NCBI RefSeq assembly: GCF_036099295.1
Contig: NZ_CP107976.1
Coordinates: 7,254,001-7,318,000 of the forward strand
Direction of reading: 5' to 3'
DNA: 64,000 bases
Source: Streptomyces sp. NBC_00358
GTDB taxonomy: Bacteria > Actinomycetota > Actinomycetes > Streptomycetales > Streptomycetaceae
Shown here: piece by piece, positions 17,122 to 27,672 of the stretch
Layout of the letters: every line of letters starts with the position of its first letter
Numbering within the stretch: position 1 is the stretch's first letter
Translations under genes and position numbers: made by a program
The notes under the pieces: model-generated
What the model was told of the DNA's origin: nothing
Database searches by the model: none
The model's input: the letters and a program-made list of their open reading frames with translations, nothing else

Positions 17122-18765
17122 TCAAGGGGTTGCGGGCACGGATGCGGAGGCCCCGTCCGTCGGGGTCTCCGTCGCACAGGTGATGGTGAACGGAACGGAG
17201 CCGGAGGTCACGCGGACCGGGCTGCGGACCTCCACGCTGATCTCGTTGGCGAACTCCCCGCTCGAGTCGTACGTCGTCGCCACCACCGTCTTCTGCTGTG
17301 TTCTGCCGCCGTCCGCGGGGAACGAGAGCGTCTTCCAGTTCGGATCGGTCACGTCACCGGTCTTCGTCACCCAGCGGTACTCGATCTCCGCCGGAACGCG
17401 CCCCACCGTGAAGGTCGCCGTGAACGAAGGGGCCTGTGTCGCGGGCGGCGGACAACTGCCCCTGTAGTCGGTGTGCCGGCCCGAGATCGTCACCTGCACC
17501 GTCTGCGCGGGCGGAGCGGTGGTCGAACTCCCGCCCCCGGGAGCGCTGCTGGAGGGACTCCCGCCGCCGGTCGCGCCGGCCGAGGCGCCGCCGCTCTTCT
17601 TGCCGCCGCTGGTCCGACCGCCGTCGGTGGTGCCGCCGCTGCCCCCGCCGCTGCTCCCCTGCCCGCTGTTCGCGGCGTTTCCGTTGTCATGGTTCAGCAG
17701 GGCGTACGTCAGCCCGCCGAGGGCGAGTGCCAGCGCCACCAGGCCCGCGATCAGGGCGACGGCCGCGCGGCGACCGCGGTCCGGTTCCGGCGCGGAGGTG
17801 GCCGCGGGCACGGTCGCGGGAGGCGGACCGAACCCCCGGGGCGGTGTCGGCGAGGACGGCGACGGCTGGTTGAACGCCGCGATCGTCGGCGCGTCGGAGG
17901 CCGCCGGCGCGGCGCCCATCGGCCGGGTGGGCGCGGTACCGCCCGCCGCGACCACGCGCAACTGGTGCTCGGCCGAGTCGGCGCTCGTCCGCTCGGCCGG
18001 GTCCTTGGCCAGCAGCCCCTCGATGACGGGGGCGAGCGGACCCGCGCGACGGGGTACCGGCAGCGGCTCGTCGACGATGGCCCGCAGGGTGCTCAGCGGA
18101 GTGTTCTGCCGGAACGGCGAGTTGCCCTCGACCGCCGCGTACAGCAGCACCCCGAGCGACCACAGATCCGACTCGGGTCCGGGGGTACGGCCCAACGCCC
18201 GCTCGGGGGCCAGGAATTCGGGGGACCCGATGACCTCGCCGGTCATGGTCAGGGCGGAGCTGCCCTCGACGGTCGCGATGCCGAAGTCCGTCAGGACGAC
18301 CCGTCCGTCGTTCGCCATCAGGACGTTGCCCGGTTTCACATCCCGGTGCAGCACTCCCGCCTCGTGCGCGGCGCGCAGCGCCGCGAGCACCTCGGCGCCG
18401 ATGTGCGCGGCGCGCTCCGGCGCCAACGGCCCCTCGGCGTCCAGCAGATCGGAGAGCGCGATGCCACGCACCAGCTCCATCACGATCCAGGGCCGGCCGT
18501 CCTGCATGGCCACGTCGTACACGGTCACGACATTGCGGTTGGAGATGCGGGCGGCCGCCCACGCCTCCCGCTCCAGGCGCGCGTACATCCGCTCGACCTC
18601 GGACGACGGAAGCCCGGCCGGGGCGCGGACCTCCTTCACGGCGACCTCGCGTTGCAGTACTTCGTCGCGGGCGCGCCACACCGTCCCCATGCCGCCTTCG
18701 CCCAAGGGCGACAGCAGCCGGTAGCGCCCCGCGATCACACGTTCACTGCCCGGATCTTCGGACAC
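17122..18765 (-). CDS. Receptor-like Ser/Thr protein kinase (PknB type)
   Basis: The 547-residue kinase has its catalytic domain at residues 14-270: glycine loop GEGGMGTVW, Lys44 in VAVKE, HRDVKPGN with Asp142, DFGIA with Asp160 and SPEFLAPE before the DLWSLG helix. A Pro-rich juxtamembrane region follows, then one membrane helix at about 335-356. Outside the membrane a Gly/Ser-rich spacer leads to a compact domain (about 420-535) with two cysteines, SCPPPATQ and FTITCATE, that could bind a ligand. It has no PASTA repeats, so it probably does not sense muropeptides as PknB does. It lies 45 bases after the NicO gene on the same strand and may be the last gene of that operon. Confidence 0.9.
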   Translation of the reverse strand: MSEDPGSERVIAGRYRLLSPLGEGGMGTVWRARDEVLQREVAVKEVRAPAGLPSSEVERMYARLEREAWAAARISNRNVVTVYDVAMQDGRPWIVMELVRGIALSDLLDAEGPLAPERAAHIGAEVLAALRAAHEAGVLHRDVKPGNVLMANDGRVVLTDFGIATVEGSSALTMTGEVIGSPEFLAPERALGRTPGPESDLWSLGVLLYAAVEGNSPFRQNTPLSTLRAIVDEPLPVPRRAGPLAPVIEGLLAKDPAERTSADSAEHQLRVVAAGGTAPTRPMGAAPAASDAPTIAAFNQPSPSSPTPPRGFGPPPATVPAATSAPEPDRGRRAAVALIAGLVALALALGGLTYALLNHDNGNAANSGQGSSGGGSGGTTDGGRTSGGKKSGGASAGATGGGSPSSSAPGGGSSTTAPPAQTVQVTISGRHTDYRGSCPPPATQAPSFTATFTVGRVPAEIEYRWVTKTGDVTDPNWKTLSFPADGGRTQQKTVVATTYDSSGEFANEISVEVRSPVRVTSGSVPFTITCATETPTDGASASVPATP

Positions 18766-18810
18766 GTGCGTCCCCCATTCGCATCCGCGCGTTTTCTCCC
18801 CAAAAGTAGC

Positions 18811-20687
<1,877 letters not shown>

Positions 20688-20691
<4 letters not shown>

Positions 20692-22424
20692 CGCGCGGCC
20701 TTCAGCGCGGTACGGGCCTTGCGGGCGCCCAGCGGCGAGAATCCCGGGTTCAGGTCGAGGGCCGCCTTCAGCGCCGTGCGGGCCTGGTCGGCGTGGCCGG
20801 TGGCCTGCTCGATGATGCCGCGGTGATAGAGGAAGGAGGCGTTGCGGTACCCCGTCGCCGTCGCCTTGCGGGCGTACGGCAGGGCCTCCGCGTCGTGGCC
20901 CGACACATGCAGGGCCCAGCCGAGCGCGTCCGCGGTGTGCACGGTGTGCCGGCGGGCCCACTCGGCTCGGGCCGCCTGGAGAGCGGCCTTGTGGTCGCCG
21001 TGGTCGGCGGCGGCCAGCGCGGTGTCGAGGTCGGCGTTGACACCGTAGGAGTGGGCGAGGGAGATCCAGGCGTTCACCAGCGTGTACTGGTCGCGGGCCT
21101 TCTGCGCGTCGCCCGCGGCGCCCCGTGCCTCGTACAACTCGCCCAGCTCGACGAGGGGTTGAGGGAGCGGGTAGCGCTGTACGACCAGCTCCATCCCCTT
21201 GATCGCCGCCGCCCGGTCGCCCAGCGCGGCCTGGGCACGGGCCCGGCCCTCAAGTGCGGGGAGGTAGTTGTCGTCGGCGGCCAGTGCCCGCGCGTAGTAC
21301 GTCATGGCGGAGTGGTAGTCGCCCTGGCTCCAGGCCAGTTGGCCGAGCGCGGTCGTGACGTACGAGACGTCGCCACGGCTGGTGGCCGTGTCGAGGGCCT
21401 GCAGCAGGACCCGGCGAGCGGTCTTCACGTCGCCGCGCAGCTCGTGGACGTAGGCGTACCGGGTGAAGACGGGGACGCCCGGACGCCGGGCGTCGGCCAG
21501 GTCCGCCGCCTTCGACGCCTCGTCGTAGCGGCCGAGTTCGACGAGCGCGTCGATGCGGGAGGACAGCGCGCGCTCGCTGTAGGGGTTCTGCTCCAGCGCG
21601 AGGTCCGCGTACTTCAGGGCGTCGGCGAAGTCGTGCCGGGCGGCGGCGAGCGCGGCCCGTCCGGCGAGCGCGGGATCGTAGCCGGGGCGCAGTTTCAGCG
21701 AGCGGTCGAGAGCCTTCTGCGCCTGCGGATAGCGCGAGGGGTCGCCCTTGGTGCGGGCCTGTTCCACATAGGCGAGGCCGAGCGTCGCCCAGCCGCCGAA
21801 GTCCTTGGGCTGGGAACGGAGTTGGGCCTGGAGGGCGAGGATGCTCGCGTCGAGGTCGCCGCTCGCGAGGAGCTGCGGTGACACGCCGTTGGACACGGGG
21901 GCGACGGCGGGGGTCGTCGCGCCGTCCCGCAGGGCTCCGAGCACCACCGCGCCCGCGGTCATGGCGACGGCCAACGCGGCAGCACAGAAGCCGAGTTGGG
22001 CCGCTCGCCAGCGACGCTGCGACTGCGACAGCCGACGTACCGCGGCCACCCGCTCGTCGGCCACGCCCGCGACGTCCGCGGTGCCCTCGCCGGACGCGAC
22101 CGCCGAGGGTTCCCCACCGGACGCCGCTTTCGCGGTGTCCCCGCCGGAGACGACCTGGCCGGTGTCCTCGACGGACGCGGCTTCGCCGGTGTTGTCCTCG
22201 ACGGGCGTTGCCTCCGAGGTGCCGCTGTCGTGCGGCAGCACCCCTGTGTCCTCGCCGTCGGTGGGAGTGTCCTCGACGGGCACGGCGCCCGTGGTGTCCT
22301 CGGCCGGAGTCGGAGCCGCAGTCGCTTTCGCGGTGTTCTCGGTGGGCGTGGCCCCCACGGTGCTGTCGTCGGGCGTGGCCTTCGCGGCGTCCGGCGTCGC
22401 GTTGTCGTTCGTACGCGGGGACAT
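20688..22424 (-). CDS. Membrane-anchored TPR repeat protein
   Basis: The 578-residue protein has three parts. The N-terminal 125 residues are a low-complexity acidic Thr/Ala/Glu/Asp/Pro region. One membrane helix follows at about 142-164 (LGFCAAALAVAMTAGAVVLGAL). The outside part carries about ten TPR-like helix pairs, for example WATLGLAYVEQARTKGDPSRY and PALAGRAALAAARHDFADAL. Such solenoids scaffold protein complexes. A good ribosome site (GAGGAGAGGG) precedes the ATG. It lies between the DUF4331 gene and the NicO transporter, to which it is translationally coupled, so it probably assembles with one or both at the cell surface. Confidence 0.82.
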
Positions 22425-22535
22425 GCCCTCTCCTCAAGATCCTTGGCGGAACGGTCGTTGCGGGGGGTGGGGGCGGCGCGGCCCGCACCGTGGGGGATTG
22501 AACTGCGTGCGGGCCGCGCCAGTCGGTGAGCCGGG

Positions 22536-24074
22536 TCAGTAGGCCCGGTTGTACGTCCGTCGGCGCCACCACAGCAGACCGGAGCCGATGAGCAGGATGC
22601 CCGCGGCGCCCGCCGCGGCGGAGCCCGCGATCAGCACGGTGTCGGTCCCGCCGCCGGAGGCCCCGGCGGGCTGGAGCGCGTCGCCGAGCTGGCTGCGCAC
22701 GTCGGTCCCGCTGGTCGTGCCCTTGGCCAGGGCGCCGCGCGAACCCGAGGTCGGCTCGGCCACGTACGGGAAGGACTTCTCGAACTTCTTGTCGTTCTTG
22801 TCCACCGCGTCGCCCAAGTCGTTCTTGGAGCCGACCAGTTCACCCTCGACGACCTGGAGCGAGGCGTCGATCACGTCGTCGGTGAGCCGGCGTCCGTTCG
22901 GGAAGCCCGCGTTGTCGCCGTCGAGTACTCCGAGCCGCTTCGGGTGCATGGACGGCTTGATCGAGGTGTTGAGGCGCAGTTCCTCCGCCGGACGTACGTG
23001 GGGCGGCTGGTTGAGGCCCTTCACGCCCTTCAGGAACACGTCGACCAGGTCGTTGCGGGGCTCCGCCGGGGCCTTGATCTTGTAGATCGACTCGATCAGC
23101 TTCGGCAGCTCGGGGTTGGTCACGTTCTTCAGGAACTGGCCGTCGTCCCAGGGCGCGGACGCGTTGAACTTGTCCTTGTCCTTCTGCGGGTTGACGACCT
23201 CGTTGACCAGCGGCATGCCGAGACGCGAGACCTGACGGTAGTTGCCGCGGGCGTCCCTGCGCTGAGTGGTGGACCAGATGCCGACGATCGGCTGTCCGGC
23301 CGACTCGCGGATCATGTCGTTCGGAACCTGCAGGGCTATGGAGTTGACGTTGTAGCCCTTGAGCGTGTCCCGACCGACCTCGGACAGGTTCCCGCCGTAG
23401 AGCAGGTCGAAGACGCGCAGATCCAGGAAGAACGGGTCGTCCGCCTGGCCGGCGAACGTCGTCGCGCCGCCCGCGGTCTTGGACACCGCCTGGTAGCGCA
23501 GCTTGGCGTAGTCCGGCATCGAGGCCTTGCCGACGTCGGACGGCGCGACCGGAACATCGTCCGCGATCTTGGTCTTCGACACCAGCCTCTGGTTGTGCAG
23601 TCGCAGTACGTCGATGTCGTACGTCTGCGTGATGTTCAGGTCGGGGTCGTCGAGGCTGGTGACCGGACCTGTGTTGTAGAGGAAGGTGTTGCCGTTCTTG
23701 CGGTGCGTCTTGAAGGTGTAGCGGTAGATCAACTCGCCCTGTGCGTCACCGTTGTTGTCGATGTGGATGTCGTACTGGGCGTCGTCGGCGAACGTGTAGA
23801 AGTTCGGGCCGCCGGCGGGTTCCTCGAACGGAATCCAGTTCGCCACGATCGTCGTCGTGTCGGGCTTGTCCGGGCTGACGAACGCGTACACGTCCGTGTT
23901 GTCGTACTGGGGAGTGCCCGAGATCAGCGGGGCCTCCCGGTGGCTGGAGGCGGAGGCCGCCCCCGGTGCCAGCGCTGTCGCGCCGGCGGCTGCGAGCCCC
24001 CCGGCGGCCAGCGCACCGCATACGAGGGTCGTGAGAGCCCTGCGTCCCACACCGCTCCTGGAGATAGGTGTCAT
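22536..24074 (-). CDS. Secreted, membrane-anchored DUF4331 protein
   Basis: The 512-residue protein has a signal peptide ending ASA, then SSHREAPLISGTPQYDNTDVYAFVSPD, the hallmark start of DUF4331 proteins. The mature domain contains many Asp/Asn-rich loops and ends with GRRLTDDVIDASLQVVEG. A C-terminal membrane helix (about 480-503, VLIAGSAAAGAAGILLIGSGLLWW) with an Arg tail anchors it. The ATG at 24074 follows GAGGAC; the open frame beyond 24074 is not family sequence. It heads the operon with the TPR and NicO genes, divergent from the ECF sigma gene. The biochemical function of DUF4331 is not known to me. Confidence 0.87.
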   Translation of the reverse strand: MTPISRSGVGRRALTTLVCGALAAGGLAAAGATALAPGAASASSHREAPLISGTPQYDNTDVYAFVSPDKPDTTTIVANWIPFEEPAGGPNFYTFADDAQYDIHIDNNGDAQGELIYRYTFKTHRKNGNTFLYNTGPVTSLDDPDLNITQTYDIDVLRLHNQRLVSKTKIADDVPVAPSDVGKASMPDYAKLRYQAVSKTAGGATTFAGQADDPFFLDLRVFDLLYGGNLSEVGRDTLKGYNVNSIALQVPNDMIRESAGQPIVGIWSTTQRRDARGNYRQVSRLGMPLVNEVVNPQKDKDKFNASAPWDDGQFLKNVTNPELPKLIESIYKIKAPAEPRNDLVDVFLKGVKGLNQPPHVRPAEELRLNTSIKPSMHPKRLGVLDGDNAGFPNGRRLTDDVIDASLQVVEGELVGSKNDLGDAVDKNDKKFEKSFPYVAEPTSGSRGALAKGTTSGTDVRSQLGDALQPAGASGGGTDTVLIAGSAAAGAAGILLIGSGLLWWRRRTYNRAY

Positions 24075-24425
24075 GCCGTCCGTCCTCTGTCCAACTTGCC
24101 TGACGCACGCCATTCGGAGCGGTCGCCGGGGTGGATTGGTCGAATCCCAAACGTGTTTACGGCGGTTACCTCGGCTTGTTTCATCGGCGTGCCCTTTTCT
24201 TCGGCGACGGCCCGCGGACCGGCCGGCCGCGGAAGCGCGAAAACGCCGGCCGAGGACACCCGGACCGGCCGGCCGGCGGCACCGGGACCCGCCGGCCGTC
24301 GGCGGGCGGACCGATCGCTCGTCGGTACGCGAACTGATCGGCGACGGACACGCGTTTTCGGCTCGCTGATCCGTAACCCATCCGTAGACGGGTTCGCTGC
24401 GAAGACGTAAGGGAAAGGACGGGCC
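24075..24425. promoter_or_regulatory. Divergent control region with paired GTAACC boxes
   Basis: This 351-base region separates the DUF4331 operon from the sigma gene. GTAACC occurs on the minus strand (24164-24169), 90 bases before the DUF4331 start, and on the plus strand (24373-24378), about 47 bases before the sigma start. Both are followed within a few bases by CCGTAnAC. These could be -35 elements recognised by the adjacent ECF factor, giving autoregulation. A 13-base direct repeat GACCGGCCGGCCG occurs at 24217 and 24263. The promoter assignment is inference. Confidence 0.45.
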
Positions 24426-24992
24426 GTGCACGGCCGGAGAGGGGGACGGGTGGAGGCTGACGAACTACTGGTGCTGGTGGCCGGAGGCGACCAGAAGGCG
24501 TTCGAGGAGCTGTACGGACTGGTGTCCGGGCCGGTGTTCGGACTGGTGCGCCGTGTGGTGCGGGACCAGGCGCAGTCGGAGGAGGTGTCGCAGGAGGTCC
24601 TGCTCGAACTCTGGCGCTCCGCGGCGCGGTTCGACCCCGGACGAGGCAGTGCCCTGTCCTGGATCCTCACCCTCGCGCACCGCCGGGCCGTGGACCGGGT
24701 GCGCAGCGCCCGCGCGGCCACCGAACGAGAGCAGCGCGAGGGGCAGCGCAACCACCACCCCGCGTTCGACCAGGTCGCCGAGGAGGTCGAGGCCGGACTC
24801 GAACGCGAATGGGTCCGCCGCTGCCTCGACCGGCTCACCGCCCTGCAACGCCAGTCCGTCACCCTCGCGTACTACGACGGCTACACCTACCGTGAGGTCG
24901 CCGAACGGCTCTCCCTGCCGCTCGGCACCGTCAAGACCCGTATGCGCGACGGGCTCACCCGCCTGCGTGACTGCCTGGGAGGTGTCGCGTGA
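24426..24992 (+). CDS. ECF sigma factor, SigK-like
   Basis: The 188-residue protein is an extracytoplasmic-function sigma factor. Region 2 is visible as DQKAFEELYGLVSGPVFGLVRRVV followed by SEEVSQEVLLELWRSAARFDP, the core-binding and -10 recognition part. Region 4 is LTALQRQSVTLAYYDGYTYREVAERLSLPLGTVKTRMRDGLTRLR, the -35 recognition helix-turn-helix. The GTG at 24426 and the GTG at 24450 both have purine-rich ribosome sites; the second would start VEADELLVLV, closer to family starts. It sits just before its likely anti-sigma gene. The target promoters probably include the divergent DUF4331 operon. Confidence 0.9.
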   Translation: MHGRRGGRVEADELLVLVAGGDQKAFEELYGLVSGPVFGLVRRVVRDQAQSEEVSQEVLLELWRSAARFDPGRGSALSWILTLAHRRAVDRVRSARAATEREQREGQRNHHPAFDQVAEEVEAGLEREWVRRCLDRLTALQRQSVTLAYYDGYTYREVAERLSLPLGTVKTRMRDGLTRLRDCLGGVA

Positions 24993-25051
24993 ACACCACC
25001 GACCGCCTGCCCGGCCACGATCGGCACGGAAGAGAGGGGGGTGCCGCATGA
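24989..25051 (+). CDS. Candidate 20-residue coupling peptide between sigma and anti-sigma genes
   Basis: The sigma stop codon overlaps a GTG (GTGA) that opens a 20-codon frame preceded by GGGAGGTG at good spacing. Its TGA stop overlaps the anti-sigma ATG (ATGA). Both junctions are exact four-base overlaps, so ribosomes could pass from sigma through this mini-frame to the anti-sigma. The frame differs from both neighbours. The peptide (starting VNTTDRLPG) has no recognisable function; its translation is unproven. Confidence 0.4.
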   Translation: MNTTDRLPGHDRHGREGGAA

Positions 25052-25848
25052 GCGTCCTCGACCGACTGCTGGGCCGCGATCTGCACTCCCTCGCCGCTCC
25101 CTACGCCCTCGACGCCCTGGCGAGCGACGAGCGGCGCCGATTCGAACGCCATCTGAAGGGCTGTGACCGCTGTGCCGAGGAAGTGCGGGCATTGACCGAG
25201 GACGCCGTGCGGCTCGCCTGGTCCACGGCGGCGTCCCCGCCGGCCGCGCTGCGCGAGCGCGTGCTGGCCGCCGTACGGACGACACCTCAGGAACCGGCCG
25301 TCCGGGACCTGTCCCGCGACCTGCCCCGGGCGCGCGCCGCCCATCAGCCCACCCGGGCGCGTGCCCCCAGGCTCCGCCCGCTGTTCGCCCCGCTCGCCAC
25401 CAGCACGGCCGCGGCGGCCCTCGTCGTCGCCTCCCTGTTCGCGGTGCAGGCGACCCAGGCGCGGGACGACCTGGACCGGGAGCGCGCCCAGGCGCGTGAG
25501 ATCGCCCACGTTCTCGCGGCACCCGACGCGCGGGCGACCGGAGATCGGGACCCACAGGGCCGCGGAATCGGAGTGGTCGCCTCCGCGTCCGAGCGGAGCG
25601 CCGTCGTGACGTTGAGCGGGCTCGGCGCCCTGCCGGACGGGCGCGTCCGTCAGCTGTGGCTCATGCGCCCCAACGAGAAACCGCGTTCTCTCGGCCTCTT
25701 CGAGGGCGACACGCCCCTCGTCGCCGACGGACTGAATACGAACGCGACGTCACTCGCAGTGACCGTGGAACCTCACGGGGGCTCAGCACAGCCCACTACC
25801 AGGCCCGTTGTCCAACTCGCCCTGGAAACGGTTGGATTCGGAGAGTAA
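25048..25848 (+). CDS. Zinc-binding anti-sigma factor, RskA type
   Basis: The 266-residue membrane protein should hold the ECF factor inactive until a signal triggers release. The N-terminal cytoplasmic domain has the zinc anti-sigma motif His35-x3-Cys39-x2-Cys42 (in RHLKGCDRCAEE). One membrane helix follows at about 110-132 (TSTAAAALVVASLFAVQATQA), then a coiled segment, then an extracellular C-terminal domain with the RskA signature LPDGRVRQLWLMRPNEKPRSLG. That domain is where regulated proteolysis would begin. A purine-rich site AGAGAGGGGGG precedes the ATG. It forms an operon with the sigma gene. Confidence 0.88.
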   Translation: MSVLDRLLGRDLHSLAAPYALDALASDERRRFERHLKGCDRCAEEVRALTEDAVRLAWSTAASPPAALRERVLAAVRTTPQEPAVRDLSRDLPRARAAHQPTRARAPRLRPLFAPLATSTAAAALVVASLFAVQATQARDDLDRERAQAREIAHVLAAPDARATGDRDPQGRGIGVVASASERSAVVTLSGLGALPDGRVRQLWLMRPNEKPRSLGLFEGDTPLVADGLNTNATSLAVTVEPHGGSAQPTTRPVVQLALETVGFGE

Positions 25849-25963
25849 TCGTCAACCCCCTTGCGGGGAAGGTGAATCCTTTGTCCGAGATACACGAGCG
25901 CCACGAGGGGGCGATAGGGTTAGTCTGCCCGGGCCGGGTGGACTTGTACGGGTGGGGAGTGAC

Positions 25964-26233
25964 ATGGAACAGATAACAGTGCGCGGCAGGGCACGCGTCC
26001 CTGCGATCACGTGCGGGAGCAGCGCGACCAGTTCGCGCCTCGACCGTCATCTCGCGGTGCTCGGCGGTCCCGCCATACCGCAGCGCGAGACGGTCGAGGC
26101 GACGTCACTGATGCGCGAGCTCACGGCGCGTGACACCGCGCACGACAGCGGCTCCAGGGGTGCGCGCGTGCGGCGGGTCTCGCTCTTCGCGCCGCTCAGG
26201 CGGCTGCGCCGTTCGCTGTTCGGCGACCGCTGA
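25964..26233 (+). CDS. Conserved small basic hypothetical protein
   Basis: The 89-residue protein starts MEQITVRGRARVPAIT and ends in an Arg-rich tail (RRVSLFAPLRRLRRSLFGDR). It has one cysteine and no membrane helix or signal peptide. GGGGAG five bases before the ATG supports the start. From memory, near-identical small proteins occur widely in Streptomyces without assigned function. The C-terminal amphipathic basic helix could contact membrane or nucleic acid. It is 115 bases downstream of the anti-sigma gene and may have its own promoter. Confidence 0.7.
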   Translation: MEQITVRGRARVPAITCGSSATSSRLDRHLAVLGGPAIPQRETVEATSLMRELTARDTAHDSGSRGARVRRVSLFAPLRRLRRSLFGDR

Positions 26234-26378
26234 GCGGCTTTCGGCACCGGCGTTCCCCGACCCGCGCTCCGGCGACTCCACCGTTCCGGCGCAACGCTGC
26301 CCTTCCGCGTCCGTCATCCCCACGGCGGGCAGCGGCGCCCGGTGGTCACCACGGCCGGAGCGCGGGTCACCACCTTCA

Positions 26379-26396
26379 CTGAGCCGTACGGCTCAG
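26379..26396. terminator. Short hairpin at the end of the CoA-transferase gene
   Basis: CTGAGCCGTACGGCTCAG is a perfect 18-base palindrome that includes the stop codon of the minus-strand CoA-transferase. It lies between two convergent genes, so it may stop transcription from either side. There is no T-run, as is common in this GC-rich genus. Confidence 0.5.
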
Positions 26397-27601
26397 CGCA
26401 CCACTCCGTCCCGCCGCAGCTCGGCGACGTCCGCGTCCGTCATGCCCAGCGCCCGCAGCACCACCCCTGTGTGCTCACCGAGCCGCGGGACGGCCCCCAT
26501 GCGTGCTTCCTCCCCGCCCGGCAGCGTGATGGGAGGCAGCAGCGCTCGCAGCGGCCCGACCGGTGACCCCACCTCGCGCCAGCGGTTCCTGGCCGCCAGT
26601 TGCGGATGCTCCGCCACTTCCCGTACGTCCCGCAGCCGGGCGCAGGCGATGCCCGCGGCCTCCAGCCGGGCCACGGCCTCGTCGGCGCCGAGCGCGCCCA
26701 GCGCCTTCGCCACCAGCGCGTCCACCCGTTCCCGGTTCGCCACCCGCGCCGGGTTCGTCGCGAACTCCGGATCGTCCGCCAACTCCGGTCTGCCCAGCAC
26801 CTGTTGGGCGAGCCGCCGCCACTCCCGGTCGTTCTGCACCGACAACAGCACGCGCCCGCCGTCCACCGTCGAATAGACGTCGTAGGGAACGATGACGGCA
26901 TGGGCGAGGCCGGTGCGTTCCGGAGGTGTCCCGCCGTGCATCGCGTGGTGCAGCGGATGCCCCATCCACTCGGCGAGCGCGTCCAGCATCGACACCTCCA
27001 CCGGGCCCCCGCGGCCGGTCGTCCCGCGCCGCACCAGTGCCGCCAGGACCCCCGAGAACGCGTACATGGCCGCCGCGATGTCCGCGGCCGGGATGCCCGC
27101 CTTCACCGGCTGCTCGGGCGTCCCCGTCACCGACACGAGCCCCGCCTCGCACTGCACGAGCATGTCGTACGCGCGTTTGCCGGCGTACGGCCCGGACGCC
27201 CCGTATCCCGAGATGTCCACGGCGATCAGCCGCGGATGCTCGGCGCACAGGGTCGCCGCGTCCAGGCCCATCCTGGCCGCCGCCCCCTGGGCGAGGTTCT
27301 GCACGAACACGTCCGCGTCCGCGACGAGCCGCCGTACGACCTCCAGCCCGCGCGGATCCTTCAGGTCGACGGCGACGGACTCCTTGCCCCGGTTGCACCA
27401 CACGAAATGCGAGGCCAGGCCCCCGGCCGCGGTGTCGTAGCCGCGGGCGAAGTCCCCGCCGTCGATCCGCTCGACCTTGACGACCCGGGCGCCGAGATCG
27501 GCGAGCTGCCGGGTGGCGAAGGGGGCGGCGACGGCTTGTTCGACGGCGACGACGGTGATGCCTTCGAGGGGCAGAGGCTGTGGCTGCATGCCGTGGATCA
27601 T
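26393..27601 (-). CDS. Family III CoA-transferase (CaiB/BaiF)
   Basis: The 402-residue enzyme moves CoA between carboxylic acids through an aspartyl-CoA anhydride. The family start LPLEGITVVAVEQAVAAPFATRQLADLGARVVKVE is clear, followed by WCNRGKESVAVDLKDP. The catalytic Asp lies in RAYDMLVQCEAGL. The C-terminal domain holds GHPLHHAMHGG and the substrate-side motif DREWRRLAQ. The start at 27601 has GAGGGG just upstream; a second Met four codons on is possible. It stands alone, so the acid is unknown. Confidence 0.9.
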   Translation of the reverse strand: MIHGMQPQPLPLEGITVVAVEQAVAAPFATRQLADLGARVVKVERIDGGDFARGYDTAAGGLASHFVWCNRGKESVAVDLKDPRGLEVVRRLVADADVFVQNLAQGAAARMGLDAATLCAEHPRLIAVDISGYGASGPYAGKRAYDMLVQCEAGLVSVTGTPEQPVKAGIPAADIAAAMYAFSGVLAALVRRGTTGRGGPVEVSMLDALAEWMGHPLHHAMHGGTPPERTGLAHAVIVPYDVYSTVDGGRVLLSVQNDREWRRLAQQVLGRPELADDPEFATNPARVANRERVDALVAKALGALGADEAVARLEAAGIACARLRDVREVAEHPQLAARNRWREVGSPVGPLRALLPPITLPGGEEARMGAVPRLGEHTGVVLRALGMTDADVAELRRDGVVR

Positions 27602-27672
27602 GGCCCCTCGGCAATACTTTTGTCATGCACGGATGTCGACGGGGTGATCCGGTGTCTTCGGGCGGGACGTTC

